Positions 9,334 through 18,369 of a DNA stretch of 64,000 nucleotides are shown piece by piece. Within the stretch, counting starts at the first letter, position 1; each line of letters begins with the position of its first letter. The notes beneath the pieces are model-generated. The model was not told the DNA's origin. It did no database searches and worked only from the letters and a program-made list of their open reading frames with translations. This DNA comes from JADJPO01 sp963750395 (GTDB lineage Bacteria > Actinomycetota > Actinomycetes > Actinomycetales > Kineosporiaceae), in NCBI GenBank assembly GCA_963750395.1, contig CAVVQM010000017.1:62001-126000 (forward strand), in the 5' to 3' direction. The translations under genes and the position numbers were made by a program.

Positions 9334-9362
9334 CGGCCCGACCGGTCGTAGTGTGAGCCGGC

Positions 9363-10442
9363 GTGAGCCCGCCCGTCCGTGCCCTGCCCCTGCGCGCCAC
9401 TGCCTACTGGACCGTTGCGCCGGGCAGCGGAGAGCTGCGTGAGCACCCACTGGACCCGCCCGGCCCGGGGGAGGTCCTGGTGCGCGCCGTGCATTCGGCC
9501 GTGAGCCGCGGTACCGAGCTGCTGGTGCATCGCGGTGCGGTCCCGGACGCGGTGGCACGGCAGATGCGGGCCCCGTTCCAGGCCGGCGAGTTCGGCGGGC
9601 CGGTCAAGTACGGCTACCTCTCGGTCGGCGTGGTGGAGCAGGCCGGGACGAGGCCCGGCGGCGGGGACCAGGACCGGTCGACCGACCTGCTCGGTCGGAC
9701 GGTGTTCTGTCTCTACCCCCACCAGGACTGGTACGTCGTCCCGATCGAGGCGGTCGCCGTCGTCCCCGACGGCGTGCCGGCGCACCGCGCCGTCCTGGCC
9801 GGAACGGTGGAGACGGCGGTGAACGCCCTGTGGGACGCCGCGCCGCGGCTGGGCGATCGGGTCGCCGTCGTGGGCGGGGGCATGGTGGGCGGCGCGGTCG
9901 CGGCCCTGCTCCGCAGGTTCCCGCTCGGCCGGCTCGAGCTCGTGGACGTCGACCCCGCGCGCGATGCGGTGGCCGAGGCGCTCGGCGTCGATCTGCGCAC
10001 CCCGGCCGATGCCGCGGGCGACTGCGACGTGGTGTTGCACTGCTCGGCCAGTGCGGCCGGCCTGGACCTCGGGCTGCGACTGCTCGGCGATGAGGGCGAG
10101 CTGGTGGAGCTGTCCTGGTACGGCGACCGGTCGGTGAGCGTGGCCCTGGGCGCGGACTTCCACGCCCGGCGGCTGCGGCTGCGGGCCAGCCAGGTGGGCG
10201 TCGTCGCCGCGGCACGGCGGGCCCGGCGCACGACCGGCGAGCGACTCCGGCTCGCGTTGGATCTGCTGACCGACCCCGCCTTCGACGTGCTGGTCAGCAG
10301 CCGCAGCCCCTTCGTCGAGCTGCCGACGCTGATGCGTCGCCTGGACGCCGGTGAACTTCCGGGTCTGTGTCACGTACTGGACTACGAGCCGTCGTCCGGT
10401 GTGGTTCAGCCTGACGTGGGCGGATTGCCCCACCGGGGCTGA
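9363..10442 (+). CDS. MDR-superfamily (zinc-type) dehydrogenase
   Basis: A 359-residue medium-chain dehydrogenase/reductase. The N-terminal GroES-like part contains GEVLVRAVHSAVSRGTELL, and the Rossmann part has the NAD(P)-binding motif VAVVGGGMVGGAVAAL followed by an acidic VDVDPARD, suggesting NAD preference. The classical Cys/His catalytic zinc ligands are not obvious in the usual places, so it may act as a zinc-independent or divergent reductase. It opens a plus-strand run of tightly packed genes (PTPS homologue, glycosyltransferase, methyltransferase), so it is likely part of the same biosynthetic pathway. Confidence 0.8.
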   Translation: MSPPVRALPLRATAYWTVAPGSGELREHPLDPPGPGEVLVRAVHSAVSRGTELLVHRGAVPDAVARQMRAPFQAGEFGGPVKYGYLSVGVVEQAGTRPGGGDQDRSTDLLGRTVFCLYPHQDWYVVPIEAVAVVPDGVPAHRAVLAGTVETAVNALWDAAPRLGDRVAVVGGGMVGGAVAALLRRFPLGRLELVDVDPARDAVAEALGVDLRTPADAAGDCDVVLHCSASAAGLDLGLRLLGDEGELVELSWYGDRSVSVALGADFHARRLRLRASQVGVVAAARRARRTTGERLRLALDLLTDPAFDVLVSSRSPFVELPTLMRRLDAGELPGLCHVLDYEPSSGVVQPDVGGLPHRG

Positions 10443-10482
10443 GGCGACCGAGCCGAGCACCAGGACCGTCGGGAGGACCCGC

Positions 10483-10875
10483 ATGTACCGCGTCACCGTT
10501 CGAGGCCACATGATGATCGCCCACTCACTGCCGGACGAGTTCTTCGGTCCCGCCCAGGCGCTGCACGGAGCGACCTATGTGGTCGAGGTGACCTTCCTGC
10601 GCCGCCGGCTGGACGAGCACGGCACCGTGGTCGACATCGGCGCGGCCACCGCGGCGCTGCGCGCGGTACTGGCCGACCTGGACTACCGCAACCTGGACGA
10701 GCATCCGGACCTCACCGGCCGGCTGACCACCACAGAGGTACTCGCTCGGTACGTGGCGGACCGTCTGCTCGGCGCAGGACTGGCCGGCCGACCTGGCAGG
10801 GCTGGACGTCGTGCTGCGCGAACACCCCGACGCCTGGGCGGGTTACAGCGTGGACCTCACCACCCGGCGACATGA
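10483..10875 (+). CDS. Divergent 6-pyruvoyl-tetrahydropterin synthase homologue (frameshifted)
   Basis: The reading from ATG 10483, behind a strong GGGAGGA site, gives the T-fold start MYRVTVRGHMMIAHSLPDEF and LHGATYVVEV, typical of the PTPS/QueD family. About codon 95-100 (10765-10785) the frame breaks: the real continuation, SAQDWPADLAGLDVVLREHP then DAWAGYSVDL, is one frame over and ends near 10870, while the current frame runs to a stop at 10873-10875. The usual HGH zinc pair reads HGA and the catalytic Cys before it is absent, so this is not a standard QueD. In the cluster it probably handles a pyrimidine or pterin made from GTP. Confidence 0.75.
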   Translation: MYRVTVRGHMMIAHSLPDEFFGPAQALHGATYVVEVTFLRRRLDEHGTVVDIGAATAALRAVLADLDYRNLDEHPDLTGRLTTTEVLARYVADRLLGAGLAGRPGRAGRRAARTPRRLGGLQRGPHHPAT

Positions 10876-11971
10876 CCCCGGCCGACATGAGCCTGCCGAA
10901 CACCACGACGCGCTCCGCGGAGGACGGCCCGCCCGAACGCATGGTCTTCGTGGTGCCCGCGGGCCTGGACCGACCGACCGGCGGCAACCGGTACGACCAG
11001 CACCTCGCCGCGGCACTGGCCGACCTCGGCACCCAGGTGGAGCTGCGCGCCGCGGTCGGCTCCTGGCCGGAGCCCGGTCCCGCCGACCGGGCCGACCTGG
11101 CCCGCCTGCTGCGGGGGTCGGGCCCGGTACTCGTCGACGGACTGGTGGCCTGCGGCGCCCCCGTCGAGGTGGGCGAGGCGGTCGCGGACGGCGTCCGGGT
11201 GCACGTCCTCGTGCACATGCCGCTGGCGCTCGACCCGGGCCTCGACCCGCAGGTCGCGCAGCGGCGAGATCTTCTGGAGGGCAGGGCCCTGCGTGTCGCC
11301 ACCGGGGTGCTGGCCACCAGCGGATGGGCGGCCGATCGACTGCGCGCCCGACACCGCCTGGACGCGATCGCCGTGGCCACCCCCGGCGCCCACCCCGCCC
11401 CCGTGGCCCCCGGGTCTGACCCGCCGCTGCTGCGCCAGCTCGCGGCCGTGACACCGGTGAAGGACCAACTCCGCGTGGTCGCCGCGCTGGCCCGCCTGGT
11501 CGATCTGGACTGGACCGCGGAGCTCACCGGTTCGCTCGACGCCGACCCCGACTATGCCGACCGGGTGCGCCGGGCGATCCGGGCCGCCGGGCTGGCCGAC
11601 CGGGTCCGGCTCAGCGGACCGCTCACCGGGGCGGACCTGGAGCGGGCCTGGCAGGCGACCGACCTGCTGCTGCTGCCCTCGCGCGCAGAGACCTGGGGGA
11701 TGGTGGTCACCGAGGCGCTGGCCCGCGGCGTCCCGGCGGTGGTCAGCCGCGGTACCGGTTCGCAGGAGGCCCTCGGCGCGGCCGGCGACGGCGCGCTGCC
11801 CGGCGCCGTGGTCGAGCCGGGGCAGGCCGCCCTGACCGCCGCGCTGCACCACCTGCTGGGTCCGGGCCGGGGACCCGCCCGCGCCGCCGCCCTGGCCCGG
11901 CGCGACGGGCTCGGCACGTGGGCGGACCGCCCGGCCTCGGGGCGGCACCGTCCGAGGAAGGCCGGCGATGA
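10872..11971 (+). CDS. Family 4-type glycosyltransferase (3' frameshift)
   Basis: A GT-B glycosyltransferase of about 365 residues. The C-terminal donor domain shows VRLSGPLTGADLERAWQATD, the acid-base region LLLPSRAETWGMVVTEALA, and RGVPAVVSRGTG. It starts with ATG 10872 just at the end of the PTPS homologue. The main frame stays open to 12245, far into the next gene; the expected end, GLGAAPSEEGRR with TGA at 11969-11971, is in another frame, so a one-base break near 11920 is likely. The stop then overlaps the next ATG as ATGA, as in a translationally coupled operon. Donor and acceptor are unknown. Confidence 0.8.
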
Positions 11972-12852
11972 CCGGCCGTCCCGAGCGCCCGGTCGACCCG
12001 GGCTGGCTCGCACTGCGCGAACCGGCCGACGCGCGCGCTCGGGACACGGCGGCGCAGGTGCTACTCGCCCCCTTCGCATCCCTCCTGTCCAGCCACGGCA
12101 GGCACAGCCGGCACGGCAACGGACTGCAGGTCGTCGATCTGGGTGCCGGCACCGGCGCGAACCTGCGCTGGCTGGCTCCGCGGCTGGCCGCCCTCGGCGG
12201 CCCGGCCACGATCGAGCACCAGCGGTGGACCTTGCTCGACCATGACCCCGCCCTGCGTGCCTGGGGGCCGGCCGAGGCGAGGATGCTGCGCGGCGACGTC
12301 GCCGACCTCCCCGGGGTCCTCGACGACCTGCTCGAGGACACCGGCGGCGCCGACCTGGTGACCGCCTCAGCGCTGCTCGACGTCCTGGACGGGCGCAGGT
12401 TGCAGGACGTGGTCGCCGCGGTCGTCGACCGGCGGGTACCCGTGCTGTTCAGCCTGACCGTGACCGGGCAGGTCCTGATCGATCCCGTGGAGCCGCTGGA
12501 CGCCGTGCTGGCCGCGGCGTTCGACGACCACCAGCGCCGCGGTGGTCGGCTTGGCCCGGGTGCGGGCCATGCCGCGGTCGAGGAGTTGAGACGCCACGGC
12601 TGGACGGCCATCACCGCGCCGACCCCGTGGCGATTGGGCGGCGCGGGTGACGGCCGGCTCTTGGACGCCTACTTCACCGGCCGGGTCGAGGCCGCCGTGG
12701 AATGGCGGCCCGAGCTGGCCGGGCCGGCGGAGCAGTGGCTCGAACGACGGCGTGAGCAGTGCCACGACGCCACTGTGCGGGTCGTGGTCGGACACCTCGA
12801 CGTCGTGGGCCTGCCTGATCGCGCACCGGCCACCGGCTGCCAGAAGGGGTGA
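11968..12852 (+). CDS. SAM-dependent methyltransferase of the cluster
   Basis: A 294-residue class I methyltransferase. Motif I is QVVDLGAGTGANLRWLAPRL, followed by TLLDHDPALRAWG with the ribose-binding acidic residue and ADLVTASALLDVL in the post-binding loop. The rest, including a HGWTAITAPTPWRLG segment and a YFTGRVEAA helix, is typical of a small actinobacterial subfamily always seen, as far as I recall, beside PTPS-like and glycosyltransferase genes. It overlaps the upstream gene by four bases, so it is probably co-translated and modifies the same product. The methyl acceptor is unknown. Confidence 0.8.
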   Translation: MTGRPERPVDPGWLALREPADARARDTAAQVLLAPFASLLSSHGRHSRHGNGLQVVDLGAGTGANLRWLAPRLAALGGPATIEHQRWTLLDHDPALRAWGPAEARMLRGDVADLPGVLDDLLEDTGGADLVTASALLDVLDGRRLQDVVAAVVDRRVPVLFSLTVTGQVLIDPVEPLDAVLAAAFDDHQRRGGRLGPGAGHAAVEELRRHGWTAITAPTPWRLGGAGDGRLLDAYFTGRVEAAVEWRPELAGPAEQWLERRREQCHDATVRVVVGHLDVVGLPDRAPATGCQKG

Positions 12853-12888
12853 CGCCGAACTCGGCTGAACCGAAGGACGGCGGCTCCC

Positions 12889-14622
12889 GTGTTCCCTGGC
12901 ATGGGACGGCACACGCGCGAGGCGATGCGTCTCGACCCGGCGCCATACGTCGCTGGTCCGGGTGCGCGGTCGGCCGCGGCACCGGCGCGGCGGGCCGGAC
13001 GCCGTCCGCAGCATGGCGCTGCGCTCACTGCTGCCGCCGCGCTGCTGGTCTGGCTCGCCCTGCTCGCCCCGGACGGCCTGGCGCAGTTGGCGACCCTGGC
13101 GGCGCTGCGGATCCCGGTCGAGGGCCTGGTCGCCACCGCCCTGCTGCTCAGTCTGCCCCGCCGGCAGGCCCGGCCGGTGGCCCTGCTGATCGGCACGCTG
13201 ATCGGCCTGGTCCTCATCCTGTCCCTGCTCGACGTCGGGTTCCATCGCGCGCAGGACCGGCCGGTGCGTCTGGTCACCGACTGGCCCCTACTGGGTAGCG
13301 GTCTCGACTACGTGGCGACGACGACCGGGCCAGCGGCGGCCGTCGGCCTGGCTGCGGCCGCCGTGCTCGCAGGGACGGCGATCCCGGTCGTCCTGGCCCT
13401 CGCCGTTCGACGACTGGCGGAGCGGGCGCGCGAGCGGCGAACCGCACGTCCTGCAGATGCTGGGAGCGCTGACGGCAGCCTGGGTGCTGCTCGCGGCGAG
13501 CGGCACGATGGTCGTCCCGGAGCGGCCGCTGGCGGCGCATGCGACACTCTCCGCCGTCATGGCGCATCAGGAGCGGGCTGCGCCAGGACCTGGCCGACCG
13601 TGCCACCTACGCGGGGACACTGCAGCGCGACCTGACGCCCTCGACCCAACCGAACGAGCTGCTCGGCGCCCTTCGCGGCAAGGACGTCGTGTTGGCGTTC
13701 GTCGAGAGCTACGGACGGTTCGCCCTCGAGGACCCCCGGGTGGCCCCGGGCGTCGGCGCGGTGCTGGACGACGGCGAGCAGGACCTGGCCACGGCCGGTT
13801 TCGGCGCCCGCAGCGCCTTCCTCACCTCGCCGACGGTCGGCGGGTCGAGCTGGCTGGCCCACGCCACGCTGCTGTCCGGGACCTGGGTCGACAAGCAGTC
13901 GCGCTACACCGATCTGCTGGCCAGCGAGCACAGCACGCTGGTCGCCGACTTCAACCGGGCCGGGTGGCGCACGGTGCTGGCCATGCCGGCGACGAAGAAG
14001 GACTGGCCCGAAGGGGCGTTCTACGGCTACGACAAGATCTACGCCAACCGGGACTTCGGCTACGCCGGCCCGCAGTTCAGCTGGTCGCTCATACCCGACC
14101 AGTACGTTCTGTCCGTCGTCCATGACCGCGAGCTGGCCCGCGGCGATCGCGCCCCGGTGCTGACCGAGATCGACCTGACCTCGAGCCACCAGCCGTGGGC
14201 ACCTCTGCCGCAGCTGGTCGGCTGGGACACGGTTGGGCGACGGGTCGGTGTTCGACCCGATGCCGGCCGCCGGGCCGGATCCCCGGGACATCACCGGCGA
14301 CCTTGACCGCGTCCGCACCCAGTACGGGCTGAGCATCGAGTACACGCTGGGCAGCCTCACCTCGTTCCTCCGGCGGCACGGCACCGACGACACGGTGCTG
14401 ATCCTGGTCGGGGACCACCAGCCGCGACCGGACGTGATCGGGGCGGGCGCGAGCCGGGACGTGCCGATCACCGTCGTCGCCCGCGACCCCTCGGTGCTCG
14501 ATCGGGTCGCCGGCTGGGGGTGGCAGGACGGGATGCGCCCGGCCCCGGACGCCCCGGTGATGCGGATGGACGCGTTCAGGGAGCGGTTCGTCACCACGTT
14601 CAGCAACGGGACGGCACGATGA
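12889..14622 (+). CDS. Membrane sulfatase/LtaS-like protein (three frameshifts)
   Basis: A single gene spread over successive frames: residues to about 13440 from GTG 12889 encode four or five membrane helices, a short piece 13457-13570 a further helix, 13575-14235 the extracellular catalytic part, and 14233-14622 its end. The catalytic part has VVLAFVESYGRFAL, TSPTVGGSSWLAHATLL and GDHQPRPDVI, matching the alkaline-phosphatase superfamily layout of membrane sulfatases and lipoteichoic acid synthases. It probably transfers or removes a phospho- or sulfo-group outside the membrane. Each break shifts the frame by +1, and the sequence between breaks is well conserved, pointing to assembly indels rather than decay. 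The stop overlaps the next ATG. Confidence 0.75.
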
Positions 14623-15740
14623 TCCACGGCCTGCGGCGGACGGCCCGGCTCGCCGTCCCGATCCTGCTCCTGGCGGTGTTGGCGGTGCGACTCGGCGGCG
14701 AGCCGTTCCGGCAGGCCGCTCACGTGGTGTCGGTGCTGCCGATGACCGCGGCGCTGCTCCTCGGTCTGGTGGCCACCTCGGCGCAGGCGTTGCGGTGGCG
14801 GACCGTGGTCCGGGCGCTGACCCCGGCCGACGATCTGGGGGTTCGGGCCGCGGTTCGGGAGTACTACCGGGCCGGTTTCCTCAACGTCGCCCTGCCGGGC
14901 GGAATGGGTGGGGACGCCGTCCGGGTCTGGCGACGCCGCACCGTGTCCCCATCCCGTGGGATGCGAACGGCGGCTCATGCCGTGGTCGTCGAACGGCTGG
15001 TCGGTACCGCGGTGCTGTTCGCGCTCGCAGGGGGCGCTGCGGCCGGGCTCGACCGGCGGCTGACGGCCATGCTGTTGACCGTGGCCGCGGTCACCGCTGT
15101 CGCGGCCGCCCCGGCGCTGTGCCGCATGCCCTGGCGCGCGCTGGTCGCCGTCCTGGGGTGGACGGTGCTGGCGACCGCGGCGCTGGTCGGGATGGTCACG
15201 GTCGGGATGGTCACGGTGGGGGTCGAGGCGCTCGGCGCGATGCCGGAGCGGCGGCAGATGCTGCTGCTCGCGCTCCTGCTGCTGGCCGCCGCGGCGATCC
15301 CGCTCGGCGTGGCCGGGTTCGGACCGCGGGAGGCCGGGGCCGCGGTCATCTTCGCGGCCGCCGGCCTGCCGCCGACGGCCGGGGTGGCCGTGGCCACCGC
15401 GGTCGGGGTGCTCTCCGTGGTCTCGGTGCTGCCCGGCGCCGTGGTGCTGCTGGGCTCAGGGCGTGGGCGCGTTCCGGCGTCCGGTCAGATCGAGCTCGAC
15501 GCAGACGTCCTCGCCCAGGACGAAGCGTCGGGCGGGGGCGCGCAGCGCGTCCTGGAGCCGGTCCGTTCCCGCGAACCGCAGCCCGGGCACGCCATCCCCG
15601 ATCAGCAGTGGCGCGGTGGTGACGAACAGACGATCGACGGCATGTTCGGCGACGAACCGGGACACCGTCGCACCTCCTCCCTCGACGAGCACCCGGCGCA
15701 GACCGCGGCGCGCGAGTGCGTCGAGGACGGCGTCCGATGA
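14619..15740 (+). CDS. Lysylphosphatidylglycerol synthase TM region/flippase-like protein
   Basis: A polytopic membrane protein with about eight helices, starting at ATG 14619 in an ATGA overlap with the sulfatase-like gene. The segment REYYRAGFLNVALPGGMGGD followed by VRVWR is the hallmark of the UPF0104/LPG synthase transmembrane family, which includes lipid flippases and glycolipid exporters. Only residues up to about 283 (near 15460) look genuine. The frame then runs on to 15740 antisense to the convergent ribA-like gene, so the true 3' end is probably near 15460-15480 and an undetected indel may hide the stop. It may translocate the cluster's lipid product. Confidence 0.75.
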   Translation: MIHGLRRTARLAVPILLLAVLAVRLGGEPFRQAAHVVSVLPMTAALLLGLVATSAQALRWRTVVRALTPADDLGVRAAVREYYRAGFLNVALPGGMGGDAVRVWRRRTVSPSRGMRTAAHAVVVERLVGTAVLFALAGGAAAGLDRRLTAMLLTVAAVTAVAAAPALCRMPWRALVAVLGWTVLATAALVGMVTVGMVTVGVEALGAMPERRQMLLLALLLLAAAAIPLGVAGFGPREAGAAVIFAAAGLPPTAGVAVATAVGVLSVVSVLPGAVVLLGSGRGRVPASGQIELDADVLAQDEASGGGAQRVLEPVRSREPQPGHAIPDQQWRGGDEQTIDGMFGDEPGHRRTSSLDEHPAQTAARECVEDGVR

Positions 15741-16898
15741 GAACGCGCCGTGCCTGACCGGCAGCGGGAGGACCGTGACGTGCGGCGCCGGGGGAGCGGG
15801 CGGTGGAGTGTTCTCGTCGACGCACCACAGGGTCGACGCGGCCCCGTCGACGAGCACCTGCGCGGTGCGGGGGGCGCGGGCGGTGGGGTCGAGCACCACC
15901 CGCACCGGGCTCAGCCCGCCGACGGCGCGGACGGTGAGGCGGCAGTCGTCGACGACGACGGTGCCGACGCCCACGACCACCGCGTCGACCAGGGCGCGCA
16001 GCCGGTGCAGGTGCTCGCGGTCGGCCTCACCGGTGACGAAGACCGCGTCCCCGGTTCGCGCCGCGATGAACCCGTCCAGGCTCTGGCCGAGCTGGGCGAC
16101 GACGAGGTTCTGCGAGCTGACGATCGGGGCGTACCGCTCGATGAGGACGGCGTCCGCGGCGTCCCCGACCTCGGTCGGCACCCGACCGGCGACCAGCTCG
16201 GCCCAGGCCTGAGGCGATTCCATGGTTGTGTCGTCGCCGGCGTGCCCCATGCGTTGGCGCTTCGTGCGCAGGTAGGACACGTTCTCGGGGCGAACCGGCA
16301 CCGGCAGCGCCCGCCGGGCCACGACGTCCACGCCGTGCCTGCGCAGCGCGTCCTCCTTGGCCGGGTTGGCCGACATCAGCCGAACGCGGCCGATGCCGAG
16401 GTCGTGCAGGACGGCGGCCGCGGCCCGGTAGTCGCGCAGGTCGACCTCGAGTCCGAGGGCGAGGTTGGCGTCGACGGTGTCCAGGCCCTCGTCCTGCAGG
16501 GCGTAGGCGCGCAGCTTGTCGCCCAGGCCGATGCCGCGGCCCTCGTGCCCACGCAGATACACCACGACGCCGCGGCCCTCGTCGGCGATGGCCCGTCGGG
16601 CGGCGCGCAGCTGGTCGCCGCAGTCGCAACGGTGCGAGCCGAGGGCGTCGCCGGTGAGGCATTCCGAGTGCAGCCGGACCAAGGGGGCCACGCCGTCGGC
16701 GACGGCTTCGGCGTCGGACACCTCGCCGAGCACCATGGCCAGGTGTTCTACCCCGATCTGCGGATCGAAATAGGCGTGGACGACGAACAGCCCCTCGTCG
16801 GTGGGCAGCACCGTCTGGGCGACGTGATCGAGCGGCACGAGGTCCGAGGGGCGACTGTCCGGACCGGGCGGGGTCTGATGCGTGATGGGCAGCGACAT
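15456..16898 (-). CDS. ribA: GTP cyclohydrolase II fused to RibD-type reductase
   Basis: A 480-residue fusion. The N-terminal half is GTP cyclohydrolase II: the zinc site HSECLTGDALGSHRCDCGDQ, the GTP-binding RGHEGRGIGL, and KLRAYALQDEG with the tyrosine that corresponds to Tyr105 of E. coli RibA. From about residue 255 comes a RibD_C-type NADPH reductase with QSLDGFIA, VVGVGTVVVDDCRLTVR and VLVEGGGATVSRF. The pair would turn GTP into a diaminopyrimidine ribosyl phosphate and reduce it, the first steps of riboflavin or a related pathway, but the deaminase and later rib genes are absent. Start ATG 16898 matches the family N-terminus. It is convergent with the flippase gene and probably serves the neighbouring cluster. 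Confidence 0.85.
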   Translation of the reverse strand: MSLPITHQTPPGPDSRPSDLVPLDHVAQTVLPTDEGLFVVHAYFDPQIGVEHLAMVLGEVSDAEAVADGVAPLVRLHSECLTGDALGSHRCDCGDQLRAARRAIADEGRGVVVYLRGHEGRGIGLGDKLRAYALQDEGLDTVDANLALGLEVDLRDYRAAAAVLHDLGIGRVRLMSANPAKEDALRRHGVDVVARRALPVPVRPENVSYLRTKRQRMGHAGDDTTMESPQAWAELVAGRVPTEVGDAADAVLIERYAPIVSSQNLVVAQLGQSLDGFIAARTGDAVFVTGEADREHLHRLRALVDAVVVGVGTVVVDDCRLTVRAVGGLSPVRVVLDPTARAPRTAQVLVDGAASTLWCVDENTPPPAPPAPHVTVLPLPVRHGAFSSDAVLDALARRGLRRVLVEGGGATVSRFVAEHAVDRLFVTTAPLLIGDGVPGLRFAGTDRLQDALRAPARRFVLGEDVCVELDLTGRRNAPTP

Positions 16899-17054
16899 AC
16901 CTCTGTCACGATGCCGATCCTGCTTTGGTTCGACGAGACCCGCGTCGTGGTCGTCTCGTGAGGCAGGACGAGCGTCGTCCGTTCGTCGTCCGCGCTGGAA
17001 CGGGCTCGGGTCGGCGCCTACCCGCCGGGGCAGTTCGTCGGGCAGGAGAGCTTC

Positions 17055-17720
17055 ATGCGGGCCGGGGAGATCCTCGATCTGGCCCGACGGGCGGGTGTGG
17101 GGCCGAGAGCCACGGTGCTCGACCTGTGTTGCGGAATCGCCGGTCCCGGCCGGCTTCTCGCGGCCGAATTGGGCTGCGACTACCTCGGCGTGGACTCGAG
17201 CACGAGTGCCGTCGAGATCGCCCGGGACCTGGCCGGGTCGCTGACGTGCCGGTTCGAGGTCGCCCACGTGCCGCCGCTGCCCGCGGGCACCTTCGACGTG
17301 GTGCTGCTGCTCGAGACGATGCTCGCCTTCGAGGACAAGGCCCGGTTGCTCGACGCCGTGTCGGCGGCGCTCGTACCCGGCGGCCGGTTCGCGTTCACCG
17401 TGGAGGAGGGAGCGGCGTTGACGCCGACCGAGCAGGAGGCGATGCCGGACCCCGACACCGTCTGGCTGGTCGGACTCGGCGAGCTGGTCGCCCTGTTGGC
17501 CGAGGTGGGGCTGCGGGTGCGCTGGCAGCGGGAGTGCTCGGCCGCGCACCGGAAGACGGCGGGAGCGCTGCTCGCCGCATTCCAGGACGACGCGGACGTC
17601 ATCCGCGCGCAGATCGGACGGCGTGCGCTGGATGAGCTGGTCGCCGCGCATCGGTTGTGGTGGGAGTGGTTGGGCTCGGGTCGGGTCCGCAAGTTCGCCG
17701 TGGTGGCCGAACGTCACTGA
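17055..17720 (+). CDS. Class I SAM-dependent methyltransferase
   Basis: A 221-residue methyltransferase with motif I VLDLCCGIAGPGRLLAAEL, motif II LGVDSSTSAVEIARDL and a LLLETMLAFEDKARLLDAV segment. ATG 17055 follows CAGGAG at a good distance. The frame stays open a further 31 codons upstream to a TGA, and the translation LERARVGAYPPGQFVGQESF looks coding, so the real protein may begin earlier at a start hidden by an indel or at a CTG. It is divergent from the ribA fusion, and its last 122 bases overlap the convergent sigma gene. Substrate unknown; possibly a late tailoring enzyme of the adjacent cluster. Confidence 0.75.
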   Translation: MRAGEILDLARRAGVGPRATVLDLCCGIAGPGRLLAAELGCDYLGVDSSTSAVEIARDLAGSLTCRFEVAHVPPLPAGTFDVVLLLETMLAFEDKARLLDAVSAALVPGGRFAFTVEEGAALTPTEQEAMPDPDTVWLVGLGELVALLAEVGLRVRWQRECSAAHRKTAGALLAAFQDDADVIRAQIGRRALDELVAAHRLWWEWLGSGRVRKFAVVAERH

Positions 17721-18369
17721 CCCGCCGACCTGGCGCGGGTCTTGGTTCGGTGGGCCGACCCCTGCCATCGTCGTCCTGTCCGTCGACAAGTTGGACGCGA
17801 ACCGTCTTCAGACCGCGGTTGAGCAGCAACTTGACGGCTCCCGCCGACCGGTCCATCTGCTCGGCGATGTCCGCGATCGGCAGGTCGTGGACCAGACGCA
17901 GGGTGAGGGCAGTCTGCTGGGTCGCGCACAGGAGGGAAACGGCCTGCCACGCACGGACCATCTCTGTGCGCCCGACCACCTCCGCCTCGACGTCGACGGC
18001 TGCCGCGGTGTCCATCACCGCGGTGAGCGAGGCGACGGGACGCCGACTACGCAGATGATCGATCGCCGCGTTCTGCGCGATGCGGTACAACCACGCCCAG
18101 AAGGGCGCCAGCGTCGGCCGGTAGCCGTCAATGGCCTGGAACGCCTTGAGGAAGACCTCGGCCGTGACGTCCTCGGCCTCGACCGGATCCAGTACGCGAC
18201 GACGGACGAGCCGGTACGTCTGGTGCCGGTAGCGTGCATAGAGCACGCCGAACGCGTCGGCGTCATAGCGCGACCAGTGCGCCAGTTCGCTGTCGTCGGC
18301 GTGCTCGAGCACGTCACGCCCCGCAGACATCACGGCGGCCGTGTCGGCGGCGGGCATGCTCATCGGCAT
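17599..18369 (-). CDS. ECF sigma factor paired with CBM2 membrane protein
   Basis: A group IV sigma factor of 256 residues. Region 2 has VEAEDVTAEVFLKAFQAI and PFWAWLYRIAQNAAIDHLRS; region 4 has TLRLVHDLPIADIAEQMDRS followed by AGAVKLLLNRGLKTVR. Residues after about 190 are Arg/Pro-rich and overlap the convergent methyltransferase, so the true end may be earlier if an indel is present. ATG 18363 overlaps the stop of the upstream CBM2 protein as ATGA; ATG 18369 is also possible. This tight coupling to a one-pass membrane protein suggests that the latter controls this sigma factor. Confidence 0.85.
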   Translation of the reverse strand: MPMSMPAADTAAVMSAGRDVLEHADDSELAHWSRYDADAFGVLYARYRHQTYRLVRRRVLDPVEAEDVTAEVFLKAFQAIDGYRPTLAPFWAWLYRIAQNAAIDHLRSRRPVASLTAVMDTAAAVDVEAEVVGRTEMVRAWQAVSLLCATQQTALTLRLVHDLPIADIAEQMDRSAGAVKLLLNRGLKTVRVQLVDGQDDDGRGRPTEPRPAPGRRVSDVRPPRRTCGPDPSPTTPTTTDARRPAHPAHAVRSARG

